A program made the translations under genes and the position numbers. The notes under the pieces were generated by a model that worked only from the letters and a program-made list of their open reading frames with translations, was not told where the DNA came from and searched no databases. Below are positions 52,945 through 60,217 of a stretch of 64,000 bases of DNA, piece after piece (the stretch's first letter is position 1; each line of letters begins with the position of its first letter). The DNA comes from Alkalimonas mucilaginosa (GTDB lineage: Bacteria > Pseudomonadota > Gammaproteobacteria > Enterobacterales > Alteromonadaceae). The stretch lies in the NCBI RefSeq assembly GCF_036327005.1, contig NZ_JAUGZK010000009.1, positions 1 to 64,000 on the forward strand. Reading direction: 5' to 3'.

Positions 52945-53153
52945 TACTCGTGCTCCTGCTGGCAACTGACACAACGAACAGCACTGGGTACGATAGCCAG
53001 CCTGGCTGCGGGGATCTGAATGCCGCAACTGATGCAGTAGCGGCCATTCTCATCCTGGCGCGGGGGTTCTTTAGGGCGATTCAATGCGGCGGTAAGCGCC
53101 TGATCGCGTTGGCGCTGCTCTAACTCGGCAGCTCGGTCGAATATATCCGGCAC
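52944..53153 (-). CDS. TraR/DksA-type zinc-finger protein
   Basis: A 69-residue protein with the C4 zinc finger C-I-S-C...C-V-S-C (GRYCISCGIQIPAARLAIVPSAVRCVSCQQEHE) preceded by a short helix with AELEQRQRDQALTAAL. TraR-like proteins bind RNA polymerase through the secondary channel and mimic DksA/ppGpp. In a phage it could shift host transcription at the late stage. Confidence 0.9.
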   Translation of the reverse strand: MPDIFDRAAELEQRQRDQALTAALNRPKEPPRQDENGRYCISCGIQIPAARLAIVPSAVRCVSCQQEHE

Positions 53154-53155
53154 GG

Positions 53156-53371
53156 CTATTCCTTGATGGTTTGGTTGATTAACCGGATGATCACGTGCTG
53201 CTCGGCCTTGAGCGCGGCGACTACCTGATCATCAATATCTGTTTCAGTACGAGCAGCTGCCCGTTCGGCAGCCGCTATCACGTTTTTAACCAGCAGTTCT
53301 GCGGCATACTTGATGGCCAGGTGCAGCAAGATGGCCTTGGCGGTTTTACCGGCGATGCTTAGTAACTTCAT
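53156..53371 (-). CDS. small amphipathic prophage protein
   Basis: A 71-residue protein with a hydrophobic N-terminal half (GKTAKAILLHLAIKYAAELLVKNVIAA) and a charged C-terminus. It belongs to the lysis cassette and could be holin-like or a lysis accessory, but it lacks a long clean membrane helix. It overlaps the upstream gene by 4 bp. Confidence 0.6.
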   Translation of the reverse strand: MKLLSIAGKTAKAILLHLAIKYAAELLVKNVIAAAERAAARTETDIDDQVVAALKAEQHVIIRLINQTIKE

Positions 53372-53628
53372 GGGGCAATCCTTAGTAAGTCGCGTAGGCG
53401 CTGGTTGTTACGTAGGGCTTCACCTATGCGGGGTGGTGGGCTGATAGCCCGCTGAATTTCAACCGGGGTAACGCTGTGCCAGCCGTTTTCAAACATGCTT
53501 TGCATGGTGCCGTCATGGCTGTGTAATGGCGGGGGCGGAACAGGTTGCCCTGAGGTATGGCAAGCCTGCTCTGCTTGCAATCGGCGCTCTTTGCCTTTGG
53601 CAAAGCTCCAATCCCAATTGCGGCCCAT
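53368..53628 (-). CDS. small prophage protein of the lysis cassette
   Basis: An 86-residue protein (MGRNWDWSFAKGKERRLQAEQAC...), with a Pro-rich middle (PVPPPPLHSHDG) and a C-terminal helix. It starts within the stop codon region of the lysozyme gene. No membrane segment and no family I can name. The coding reality is supported by the tight overlaps at both ends. Confidence 0.6.
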   Translation of the reverse strand: MGRNWDWSFAKGKERRLQAEQACHTSGQPVPPPPLHSHDGTMQSMFENGWHSVTPVEIQRAISPPPRIGEALRNNQRLRDLLRIAP

Positions 53629-54173
53629 CAGGCGGCCCTCGTAGTGCTGTAGCCCAATTGCCAGCTGGCATCGGTAAGATCGCGCAGCCGGTTGAACCAG
53701 CCTTCAATAAAGGCGCTTTGTGCTGGATCCTTCGCCTGGATGCGGGCATAGAGCCTGGCACGGCGTAAGACATAACGGGCGGTGAGCCATTCGGCATCGG
53801 CTTGCCTGGCAGCACGCAGGCTGATAGGGCCTATGATGCCATCGGTGTTTACTCCAAGGATTTCTTGCAGCAGCCGGGCGGCCGTTCCGGTGCCATGCTG
53901 CACGGCACCATCAAAGACAGCCAAGGCAACGCCACCTGGCAATTCATGGCAACGGACAGGCCGCCAGTAGTCCCGGTGGTACAGGAAGGCTGCCCGCTCT
54001 TTGGTTAGGTTGGCAATGTCTTCGCGGGGGTAGGCCCGCTTGGAAATGCCAAAGTTGGTTTCCCCGCCCGGATCCTTTGGGTGATTAACATAGCCACCTT
54101 CCTTAGCGAGGACGAAGGCAACGGCGTGCTGAAAATCATGGCTGTATGGGTTTAAGGTGGTTGGATGTGGCAT
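53628..54173 (-). CDS. endolysin, glycoside hydrolase family 108
   Basis: A 181-residue N-acetylmuramidase. The GH108 catalytic signature is visible: FVLAKEGGYVNHPKDPGGETNFGISKRAYP, in which E of EGGY is the acid. The C-terminal PG-binding-3 region begins around ILGVNTDGIIGPISLRAAR. It degrades peptidoglycan at the end of the lytic cycle and has no signal peptide, so it needs a holin. It is the first gene of the late (lys) operon. Confidence 0.93.
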   Translation of the reverse strand: MPHPTTLNPYSHDFQHAVAFVLAKEGGYVNHPKDPGGETNFGISKRAYPREDIANLTKERAAFLYHRDYWRPVRCHELPGGVALAVFDGAVQHGTGTAARLLQEILGVNTDGIIGPISLRAARQADAEWLTARYVLRRARLYARIQAKDPAQSAFIEGWFNRLRDLTDASWQLGYSTTRAA

Positions 54174-54179
54174 GGCTGC

Positions 54180-54211
54180 GATACGGACAGTAAGGGTGTA
54201 CTGTCAGTATC
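54180..54211. repeat. dyad just upstream of the endolysin gene
   Basis: GATACGGACAGTA (54180-54192) and TACTGTCAGTATC (54199-54211) pair in 12 of 13 positions around AGGGTG. The dyad spans the proposed -10 and runs to 7 bp before the start codon. It may be an operator or an mRNA hairpin hiding the start; there is no clear ribosome site. Confidence 0.5.
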
Positions 54212-54253
54212 GCGTGAGGCCGGAAGGAAGCTGGATTAAAGGGTTTTGCTAAT
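54206..54253 (-). promoter_or_regulatory. proposed late promoter of the lysis operon
   Basis: The 20-bp element ATTAGCAAAACCCTTTAATC (54253-54234) ends 61 bp before the lysozyme start, with a -10-like GATACT (54211-54206) starting exactly 22 nt later. It is identical to the element before the protease gene. Confidence 0.6.
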
Positions 54254-54981
54254 TATGAAAGTATTTTAACTTTCTGGGCGGCAAATTCTTCTTCGGTCAG
54301 AATGCCTTTTTCTTTCAGTTCCAGCAGTTTTGATAATTCATCTGCCACAGAACCTTGCTTCTCTGACTGGGGGGCTAAGCTGTTCTCTGCTACTTTATCT
54401 TCTTCATCCGCTCGCTTGATCAAGACTGCCACCAGGCTATGCCAGTGCCGGGCTTTTTCCATCGCTGCTTTGTGAATGAAGCTGTTCTTTTTTGTCTCAA
54501 TATCCATAAGATTGACATCATGAGTTGGCTTGTTCGTATCGTTTACCACGATTCTCAAATCAATGGTTTTAACTTTCTCGATGTTTTTCTTACTGCCAGA
54601 TAGACCGCCTATGATTGCGCCTACGCCCCCAAGCAACAGGCCACCAACTAAAGCACCTCCAGCCTGGCTGGTTCGGTATGTTTTGGTAATGGAATCGCCG
54701 TCACTGAAAATCTCACAAGATAATACATCCTTGTAGGAGAACGTTCTGGTGGTTACATGCGGTCCTGAGTTGTCGATTAAGCAGATTTTTTTGCTGTTTT
54801 CATCAATCGCTATGCCTGCCAGGCCATTCTCAGCCATGATTTTCTGGGTAGGTTTGAAGTTCGGTTGAATCTTTAACCGCTTTTCCATTTTTTCTTTGCG
54901 TTTAGCAGTCATCTGTAGCTGGAAGATTGCTATTACAACTGCCGCAATCAAGAAGAGCACAACCATAGTTCCAAAGCTCAT
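54253..54981 (-). CDS. membrane protein with C-terminal SHOCT domain, prophage cargo
   Basis: A 242-residue protein with strong ribosome site AGGAGG. One membrane helix (about 5-20), a beta-rich middle (GLAGIAIDENSKKICLIDNSG...), a Gly-rich hydrophobic hairpin (AGGALVGGLLLGGVGAIIGGLSG) and a C-terminal SHOCT module (VADELSKLLELKEKGILTEEEFAAQKVKIL). SHOCT modules mediate oligomerisation. The gene is AT-rich, stands alone between the early terminator and the late promoter, and is thus likely a moron expressed independently. Function unknown. Confidence 0.75.
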   Translation of the reverse strand: MSFGTMVVLFLIAAVVIAIFQLQMTAKRKEKMEKRLKIQPNFKPTQKIMAENGLAGIAIDENSKKICLIDNSGPHVTTRTFSYKDVLSCEIFSDGDSITKTYRTSQAGGALVGGLLLGGVGAIIGGLSGSKKNIEKVKTIDLRIVVNDTNKPTHDVNLMDIETKKNSFIHKAAMEKARHWHSLVAVLIKRADEEDKVAENSLAPQSEKQGSVADELSKLLELKEKGILTEEEFAAQKVKILS

Positions 54982-55036
54982 ATCAACCTCCTGTTAAATT
55001 CAGGTAGACATTAGTCAAAAATTAAAATGAGTGCAA

Positions 55037-55061
55037 TATAAAAAGCCCCGTTAAACGGGGC
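55037..55061 (-). terminator. terminator of the prophage early operon
   Basis: Minus-strand stem GCCCCG/CGGGGC with a 5-nt loop followed by TTTTTATA, 32 bp after the RepA-like ATPase. It closes the early transcript. The remaining gap 54982-55036 has a weak TTGCAC-17-TAATGT promoter for the cargo gene. Confidence 0.85.
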
Positions 55062-55092
55062 CGGGTACAACCATTACAAGCGCTACAACCGC

Positions 55093-56016
55093 TTAATGCG
55101 CTGCACTTGTAGCGCTGGTAGTTATTGGATCTGGCTGCAGCTGGTAGGTATAGACGCCTTTGACTTTGCTGCTTTGCCAGTGTTTTCCTTCGCCCTGGTC
55201 CAGCTTATTGCGGGCGGTTTTGTCGTCTTGCTCAAAGCCCAGTTGCTGCAGCAGGGCCTTTTTGTTGATGCCTGGCTGCTCTGCAATGATGGCTTTGGCG
55301 CGGGCTACAAAGTCCAGTTCGTCGGCGCTCATGCGGGCGGCTTCTACGTCGATGCCTTGCAGGCCAAAATCATCTACCCGCACGCTAAAGGCGCATTCCA
55401 TAATATTGGCCCGCTCTTTGGTGGGGGTGAGCACAAAGGCAATTTCGCCTTCTTCGGCGTCTACCTTTGCCAGGCGGTACATATTGTCGACGCTGTTGCG
55501 AATGTTGTTGCTGCCCTGGTAGTTTTTGCCGTCTTTGTTGGCATGCGACAGGATCAGGATGGTGGCACCGGCTTCGCGCAGGTTCATAAACTTGTCCATG
55601 ATGGCCATGGCGCGGGCATCGTGCATCACATCACCGAAGTTGCGCAGGCTGTCTACCAGGATCAGGGTGTTGGCATAGGCGCTGCCGCTGGCTTTTGCAT
55701 CCAGTGCATCCAGCATTTCGGGGGCTTGCATGGTGGTTTTGCTGCGCTGCACGTAGTAGATATTGCGGTTGCTTATCAGCTTTTCCTGTACGCCACGGTC
55801 TTTCAGGACGTTTAGTGGGTTGTCGTAGTCCAGGTAAATGACCTTTTGCCCGCTGCAGGCTTTGGCAACGGCAAAGGCCAGCCAGCTTTTGCCCATGCCG
55901 CCATCGGCATACACCAGGGTGATCATGTTTTTGGGCAGGAAGCCGGGGATCAGGAATTCAGTTTGTTGCTCAAAGTCGCTCTGGCGCAGGGTTTGGGTTA
56001 GCAAAAAGTCGAACAT
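55093..56016 (-). CDS. RepA/RecA-like AAA ATPase (AAA_25)
   Basis: A 307-residue protein with a RecA fold: Walker A VYADGGMGKSWLA (about 36-48), Walker B NTLILVDSLRNFG, and ILILSHANKDGKNYQGSNNIRNSVDNMYRL with the sensor residues. It resembles the hexameric RepA-type helicases of plasmids and phages. The C-terminal part may be a winged helix (RAKAIIAEQPGINKKALLQQLGF). Mu itself needs host DnaB and has no such gene. A replication or target-DNA role is inferred. It is the last gene of the early operon. Confidence 0.8.
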   Translation of the reverse strand: MFDFLLTQTLRQSDFEQQTEFLIPGFLPKNMITLVYADGGMGKSWLAFAVAKACSGQKVIYLDYDNPLNVLKDRGVQEKLISNRNIYYVQRSKTTMQAPEMLDALDAKASGSAYANTLILVDSLRNFGDVMHDARAMAIMDKFMNLREAGATILILSHANKDGKNYQGSNNIRNSVDNMYRLAKVDAEEGEIAFVLTPTKERANIMECAFSVRVDDFGLQGIDVEAARMSADELDFVARAKAIIAEQPGINKKALLQQLGFEQDDKTARNKLDQGEGKHWQSSKVKGVYTYQLQPDPITTSATSAAH

Positions 56017-56025
56017 GGTTTTTCC

Positions 56026-56445
56026 TTAAAACAAGTTGTACTGGCGGCGGGCGCGCTCTGCCAGGGTTTGCTCTTTGATGATGTTGTAGATCTGCACGTC
56101 GGTTAGCCGGTGTTGATCCGCCAGGCTACGGATGCTGGCCCCTTTGTTGTGGGCGTTGTAAATCGCTATGTTGCGCAGCATGGTTTTCAGTCTGTCGTTT
56201 CTTGGGATGTAGGTTTGTATGCCGCCCAGGTAATGGGCCAGCTCTATTACCAGGCGCTGTGCCAGGCTTTCCGGCTGCTTAACGTGCGCTTTTAGTTCGG
56301 ATTCAAACAAGGCAATCAGGCTTTGCAGTTGCGCCGGTATGCGGTTGATTGCTTCGTTGCGCTGCTCTGGCTGCAGCTGATCCAGATCGGTGAGCAGCTG
56401 CTGCAGGTCGTCGCCTGCAAAGGCATCCAGTTGTTGTTCAGTCAT
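56026..56445 (-). CDS. Mor family transcriptional activator
   Basis: A 139-residue protein of the Mor/C family: the dimerisation part ends in ELAHYLGGIQTYIPRND and the helix-turn-helix is GASIRSLADQHRLTDVQIYNIIKEQ. In Mu, Mor turns on the middle promoter and its paralogue C the late promoters. Only one such gene is visible here, so this protein may activate late transcription directly, most likely through the element at 45832 and 54234. Confidence 0.9.
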   Translation of the reverse strand: MTEQQLDAFAGDDLQQLLTDLDQLQPEQRNEAINRIPAQLQSLIALFESELKAHVKQPESLAQRLVIELAHYLGGIQTYIPRNDRLKTMLRNIAIYNAHNKGASIRSLADQHRLTDVQIYNIIKEQTLAERARRQYNLF

Positions 56446-56923
56446 GGGGTACCTCCGGTACTTTCACGCCGTAGCGTCGCATTTGCTCTGCCCATTGGCG
56501 CTTTTCTTCTTCTTTGCTCAAGCTGCTTTTAGGGCTGCGGTATTCGATGGTGCTGCCCGTGGTTTTGGGTGCTTGTTCCAGCTTGCTGGCCAGCACTTTT
56601 TTCAGGTAGTTGTGGTTAGTCAGTTGCTTGCCGGTACCGCTTACCCGGCTTTGCTGCAAACTGGCTACGGCTTGTTCCAGCGCTTCGGCCAGGGCTGGCT
56701 GGTTGCTGGTGAGTTCCAGCGTTTCCTGCACCAGAGTTAGCGCCTTGATGTTGCTTAAGTCCTGCTTGGCAGGGCGAAACATAGCCAGATACGCGACCAT
56801 GTTGCCGCCCAGTTTGTAGTTCATGCGGGCGAACTGGCTGAGCAACTGGCGGCCTGCTTCGTCGGCGACCAGTTGATCCAGGTGCAGGTGGCTGTGGCAA
56901 ACAGGGCAGCGACCTAACTTCAT
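56438..56923 (-). CDS. prophage protein with N-terminal zinc-finger-like motif
   Basis: A 161-residue protein beginning MKLGRCPVCHSHLHLDQLVADEAGRQLLSQFARM. The CPVCHSHLH cluster could bind zinc. The middle is helical (VAYLAMFRPAKQDLSNIKALTLVQETLEL) and the C-terminus charged (SLSKEEEKRQWAEQMRRYG). Found between GemA and Mor; it overlaps both. It may be a replication accessory, but I do not recognise the family. Confidence 0.65.
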   Translation of the reverse strand: MKLGRCPVCHSHLHLDQLVADEAGRQLLSQFARMNYKLGGNMVAYLAMFRPAKQDLSNIKALTLVQETLELTSNQPALAEALEQAVASLQQSRVSGTGKQLTNHNYLKKVLASKLEQAPKTTGSTIEYRSPKSSLSKEEEKRQWAEQMRRYGVKVPEVPHD

Positions 56924-57480
56924 AGCATTGCCCCGTTAATGCGTTCCCAGCGCTTTAGTAAATAGGCGTAGCTATCTTGCGGGTGCGGCTCGTAGCCTCG
57001 CTTTTTCAGGTCGTCGAACAGGCAACGACGTGCCCAGCGTTTTAAGCTGTTTAGGGTTTTGGCAGCGTCTTCGCCTTGCAGCCACTGCACTTCTGCAATG
57101 CCGGTACCGCCATTGGCCTCGGCTGTCATGCGTTGTACCCAGCTGTTTAAGGCGTTCTCGCTGCCATCTTTAATAAAGCCAGCGCGGTGCATGAAGATCC
57201 ACAGGGCTCGGATGGCACTGCGTTCGTCTTTTGGGCCTTGCTTGGTGCTTGGGCTTAATCGGCGGTTGCCTGCTTTTTTGACGGGTTTAAAACCAAGGCT
57301 GATAAAGGCCTCCAGCACGGCTTCCAGTTCTGGGATCGTCATATCCGTGCAGCTGGTTTTGCCGTTGCCGTAGTGGGCCAGATTGGCGCGGTAGCTGTCC
57401 ATGTCCATCGCCAGCTGGGTGCGGGCGATGTGGATCATTGTTACCAGGTAGCGGCGTGGGTTGGGTTTGGTGGCTGTCAT
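56920..57480 (-). CDS. gemA: GemA-like regulatory protein (DUF1018)
   Basis: A 186-residue protein of the GemA/DUF1018 family: LVTMIHIARTQLAMDMDSYRANLAHYGNGKTSCTDMTIPELEAVLEAF, then AIRALWIFMHRAGFIKDGSENALNSWVQRMT. In Mu, GemA influences host DNA supercoiling and gene expression during the early phase. It overlaps both neighbours by 4 bp. Confidence 0.92.
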   Translation of the reverse strand: MTATKPNPRRYLVTMIHIARTQLAMDMDSYRANLAHYGNGKTSCTDMTIPELEAVLEAFISLGFKPVKKAGNRRLSPSTKQGPKDERSAIRALWIFMHRAGFIKDGSENALNSWVQRMTAEANGGTGIAEVQWLQGEDAAKTLNSLKRWARRCLFDDLKKRGYEPHPQDSYAYLLKRWERINGAML

Positions 57481-57848
57481 TGGACACCTTCTTTTGCTTT
57501 AAATTGGACAAAATAAGAGTCGCCAACTCGCCAACGGCAATTGTCAGGGTTTAAACCGTAATGTTTGGTATCTCTTAATTCCGGCCTAAAATAAGAGCAA
57601 TTTTTGCAGGTTTCTCTTGTACCAAATCCATCCGTTATTCCTTGGCAGACAGTTACTTCTATCTGGGTTTCACCTCGCTTGAGATTATCGGCTACCGCTT
57701 CATATTCATCTTGGCAGCATACAAACTCACTCAGGCAGTAGTCCTTGTTGGCAAAGTAGTAACCTTCGGCTTGGTTCCAGTGAAGTGCTTCAAAAAATCC
57801 GTCCCATTCGAGACCACGTTCAGCTATCGCTTCATGTACTGTTTTCAT
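57477..57848 (-). CDS. prophage early protein of unknown function
   Basis: A 123-residue protein (MKTVHEAIAERGLEWDGFFEALHWNQAEGYYFANKDYCLSEFVCCQDEYEAVADN...). It has seven Cys, including CVCCQ-like and CKNCSYF spacing, which could coordinate a metal. AT-rich relative to MuB or GemA. It overlaps the next early gene by 4 bp. No family recognised. Confidence 0.55.
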   Translation of the reverse strand: MKTVHEAIAERGLEWDGFFEALHWNQAEGYYFANKDYCLSEFVCCQDEYEAVADNLKRGETQIEVTVCQGITDGFGTRETCKNCSYFRPELRDTKHYGLNPDNCRWRVGDSYFVQFKAKEGVQ

Positions 57849-58195
57849 TTTACTCTCCCGGCTACATACACAGCTGCCCTGTAACCAAAGGTGTATTGGT
57901 CTGTTGTGATTTCTTGGTCAGCCTCATCTTTACCATTCAAGCCATCTTCAAAGCCTTGGATGTAATCAGGATCGGTAGATACAGCAGATAAAACTTTATG
58001 TTTCATCGGAAAGAAGTTTGTCTTGTGTTTAGGCTTATAGAACGCCATATCACTATGCACTATCGCTTCGCCACCTACCCAAACAGTGAATTGAAATGGC
58101 TGGCAGTCCACAACAATACCGTCTCTAATAACCCACTCTGTAAAATCTTGCCCTTTGTCAACGAACTGGATCGTTTGATATTTTGGTTGTGTCAT
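57845..58195 (-). CDS. prophage early protein of unknown function
   Basis: A 116-residue protein (MTQPKYQTIQFVDKGQDFTEWVIRDGIVVDCQPFQFTVWVGGEAIVHSDMAFYKPKHKTNF...) with many aromatic residues and beta-like strands. It is coupled to the 123-residue gene by a 4-bp overlap; together they look like an exchangeable two-gene insertion between the HU-like gene and gemA. The 70-bp gap 58196-58265 holds an ACGCCC/GGGCGT inverted repeat without a T-run. Confidence 0.55.
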   Translation of the reverse strand: MTQPKYQTIQFVDKGQDFTEWVIRDGIVVDCQPFQFTVWVGGEAIVHSDMAFYKPKHKTNFFPMKHKVLSAVSTDPDYIQGFEDGLNGKDEADQEITTDQYTFGYRAAVYVAGRVK

Positions 58196-58265
58196 ATCTT
58201 CCTCGGCTGCTCATCAGTACCGGTGAACCACCACCGGCAGACGCCCTAAACTGCTGGGCGTTTCG

Positions 58266-58541
58266 CTATGGGTTTAAAGCATCTTTAAGTTGCGGCGACT
58301 GTTTAAACACGGCCTTTACGCAGGCAGGCTGGTGCGTTGGCAGGCCGGATACTGGGTGCTTGCCAGTGCGGGCTGCCGCCTGGCGTGGTATGAAACTGCC
58401 AAAGCCCTGAATGGATACCGTGTGGTTGCTTTGCAGCTGCTGGGTGATGATGCTCAGCAGGCTATCTACAGCCCGCTCTGCACCGGCTTTGGTTAAGCCT
58501 GCATCGGTGGCCAGTTGTTGAATGAGTTGCGATTTGTTCAC
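58266..58541 (-). CDS. HU/IHF family DNA-binding protein
   Basis: A 91-residue HU-type protein (MNKSQLIQQLATDAGLTKAGAERAVDSLLSIITQQLQSNHTVSIQGFGSFIPRQAAARTG...). The helical dimer half is standard. The DNA-binding arm differs from the classical RNP motif (GKHPVSGLPTHQPACVKAVFKQ). It may replace host HU/IHF in the transposition complex, since Mu depends on both. Confidence 0.92.
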   Translation of the reverse strand: MNKSQLIQQLATDAGLTKAGAERAVDSLLSIITQQLQSNHTVSIQGFGSFIPRQAAARTGKHPVSGLPTHQPACVKAVFKQSPQLKDALNP

Positions 58542-58544
58542 GGC

Positions 58545-59018
58545 TTAGTCCTCGTCAATAAACAGGGTTGGATCCTGGGTGATAACCAGCTGCACCTGGG
58601 TGCGTGGCCGGTCTTCGGTGAAGCTGCCAAGCCAGATGGCATGGTGACGATCACCGTGTTCATCCATTGTGGCTAATCTGTCGCGCACCATGGTTGCCAG
58701 TTCGCTGGACTGGCCTGCGACCAGCAGCAGCCGCTCGTTTTCGTACTCGCCATCAATTAACGGGATGTGGCTTACTTTCTCTGCCTGGATCCTCCCTGCT
58801 ACCCAATCCCGTAGGCGCTTACGCTCTTTGCTGTTCAATTCCATCTGTTCGTCCTCAATGCTTTGTGGCTCCGGGCCACCCAGCACCCAGAGCAGGGCGT
58901 CTGTGACGCCGTGCTCGTAGGTTCTGCCAGGTTGGTTGGTGCCGTACTGTTCAACGATGCTCAGCGCTACAGCGATTTCCTGCTGGATGCGCTCTGTGCT
59001 TGGTACCGGGAAGCTCAT
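58545..59018 (-). CDS. prophage early protein of unknown function
   Basis: A 157-residue protein (MSFPVPSTERIQQEIAVALSIVEQYGTNQPGRTYEHGVTDALLWVLGGPEPQSIEDEQMELNSKERKRLRDWVAGRI...). The motif TYEHGVTDALLWVLG recurs in Mu-like early regions. The start overlaps the DUF3164 stop by 4 bp. Soluble, acidic. No function known. Confidence 0.65.
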   Translation of the reverse strand: MSFPVPSTERIQQEIAVALSIVEQYGTNQPGRTYEHGVTDALLWVLGGPEPQSIEDEQMELNSKERKRLRDWVAGRIQAEKVSHIPLIDGEYENERLLLVAGQSSELATMVRDRLATMDEHGDRHHAIWLGSFTEDRPRTQVQLVITQDPTLFIDED

Positions 59019-59653
59019 AACGACACCGCCGCTAAATCTAAGGGGATGGGGCGGTACTGGTCTGTATCGCCAATGCGCTCATATACCCGGATGTAGGATT
59101 TGCTGCCGATCACCTGAATGGCTTCACCGATGGCGGCCATGGCTTGCTGCCAGCGCTCGTCTTTGATGTCCAGCCGCCGAAGGGCCAGCACCCGGCCTGT
59201 ACTGATGTTGCCTTGCTTGTCTGCATCAAAGGCGCTTTTGACGATGGCTTTCAGCTCGTCGCTGGCGCTGGCTGTCCAGTCGCGCAGGCAGGTATCAATC
59301 AATGATTTGGCGGCCTGCAGGCGTTCATCAAAGCTGATGGTTTCGCTGATAGCGCGCACGACTTTGTATTTGCCATCAAAGCTGTACAGGGTGACGTTGC
59401 CTTTCTTGCCGCCTATGTTTGCTTTGTATTGCTCGGCAGACAGCTGGATAAAGGCAGCGATATCGGCAAAGGAACTGCGCTTGTAGTCAGCCAGCAAGGC
59501 GCTTAGCTCCTGGGCTTTTGTGACCAGCTCGCGCACCAGATCATCACGCGCCCGGTCAATGGGCCGGATCATCTTTTCTGGAATTAATGCGCCTTTGGCG
59601 TCTTGCCAGTAACCGGCAGGGATAGCAGCTTTTTTGTCAGTATTTTTGTTCAT
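59015..59653 (-). CDS. DUF3164 family protein
   Basis: A 212-residue protein of DUF3164, common in early regions of Mu-like phages: IPAGYWQDAKGALIPEKMIRPIDRARDDLVRELVTKAQELSALLADYKRSSFADIAAFIQLSAEQY, then GGKKGNVTLYSFDGKYKVVRAIS. It is helical with a central beta strand. The molecular role is unknown. Confidence 0.88.
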   Translation of the reverse strand: MNKNTDKKAAIPAGYWQDAKGALIPEKMIRPIDRARDDLVRELVTKAQELSALLADYKRSSFADIAAFIQLSAEQYKANIGGKKGNVTLYSFDGKYKVVRAISETISFDERLQAAKSLIDTCLRDWTASASDELKAIVKSAFDADKQGNISTGRVLALRRLDIKDERWQQAMAAIGEAIQVIGSKSYIRVYERIGDTDQYRPIPLDLAAVSL

Positions 59654-59666
59654 GGTGGTACCTTTT

Positions 59667-59906
59667 TTAATTGGCTGGCTGGTGCCAGTGGACTAAGCAA
59701 TCGCCAACGCGGGCGGTGTAGCCAAGGCTGCGTTGGCCGTTTTTTGTTTCAATCAGCACGGTTGCATTGCGCTGCAAAACTGGGCAGGCAACGTCTATGC
59801 TGATGACCGGGCGTCGTTTTGCCTGGCGGACATTGACGATGTTGCAGCCCTGCTGAGCCAGCCATTGGCGGGCACGCTCTACCTGAAAACTGATAAGTTC
59901 ACTCAT
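59667..59906 (-). CDS. small basic prophage early protein
   Basis: A 79-residue protein (MSELISFQVERARQWLAQQGCNIVNVRQAKRRPVISIDVACPVLQRNATVLIETKNGQRSLGYTARVGDCLVHWHQPAN). A helix is followed by a beta-rich segment that could be a small nucleic-acid-binding domain. It overlaps the helix-turn-helix gene by 4 bp. No family recognised. Confidence 0.6.
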   Translation of the reverse strand: MSELISFQVERARQWLAQQGCNIVNVRQAKRRPVISIDVACPVLQRNATVLIETKNGQRSLGYTARVGDCLVHWHQPAN

Positions 59907-60217
59907 GGGTTATTCGCCTTGTTTAGTGGGCATGTTTGGCATGCCTTCCATAGCCGGATCCGTTGTGGGTTGGTGGCAGCAAATGGCTTGGCTTGTTCGG
60001 TAGCACAGCGCTGAACCGTAATGTCACCCAATACCGGGCAGCTCACCCGTTCAGTGCTGTAGGCCTCGGTTACCTTGGCTGCGATGTTTTCCAGGTTCCC
60101 TGGGTATTTCTCGTTCAGCACCTGGCTGAGTGTGGTTTTGCTGATGCCCAGGGCGGCCTCTACTTTGCGGCGGCCCAGTTCATCGACTTTCTGGTTGAGC
60201 AGTTCAAGCCATTGCAT
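59903..60217 (-). CDS. helix-turn-helix protein with C-terminal Cys cluster
   Basis: A 104-residue protein. An HTH lies at about 16-36 (RKVEAALGISKTTLSQVLNEKYPGN), followed by CPVLGDITVQRC and KACQTCPLNK, suggesting a metal site. Such proteins sit after muB in B3-like phages and probably regulate early genes or assist replication. It overlaps the upstream winged-helix gene by 14 bp. Confidence 0.75.
   Translation of the reverse strand: MQWLELLNQKVDELGRRKVEAALGISKTTLSQVLNEKYPGNLENIAAKVTEAYSTERVSCPVLGDITVQRCATEQAKPFAATNPQRIRLWKACQTCPLNKANNP

Noticed and set aside
58239..58261. ACGCCC/GGGCGT inverted repeat after the HU-like gene.
   Set aside because: There is no T-run on the minus strand, so a terminator inside the early operon is not supported.
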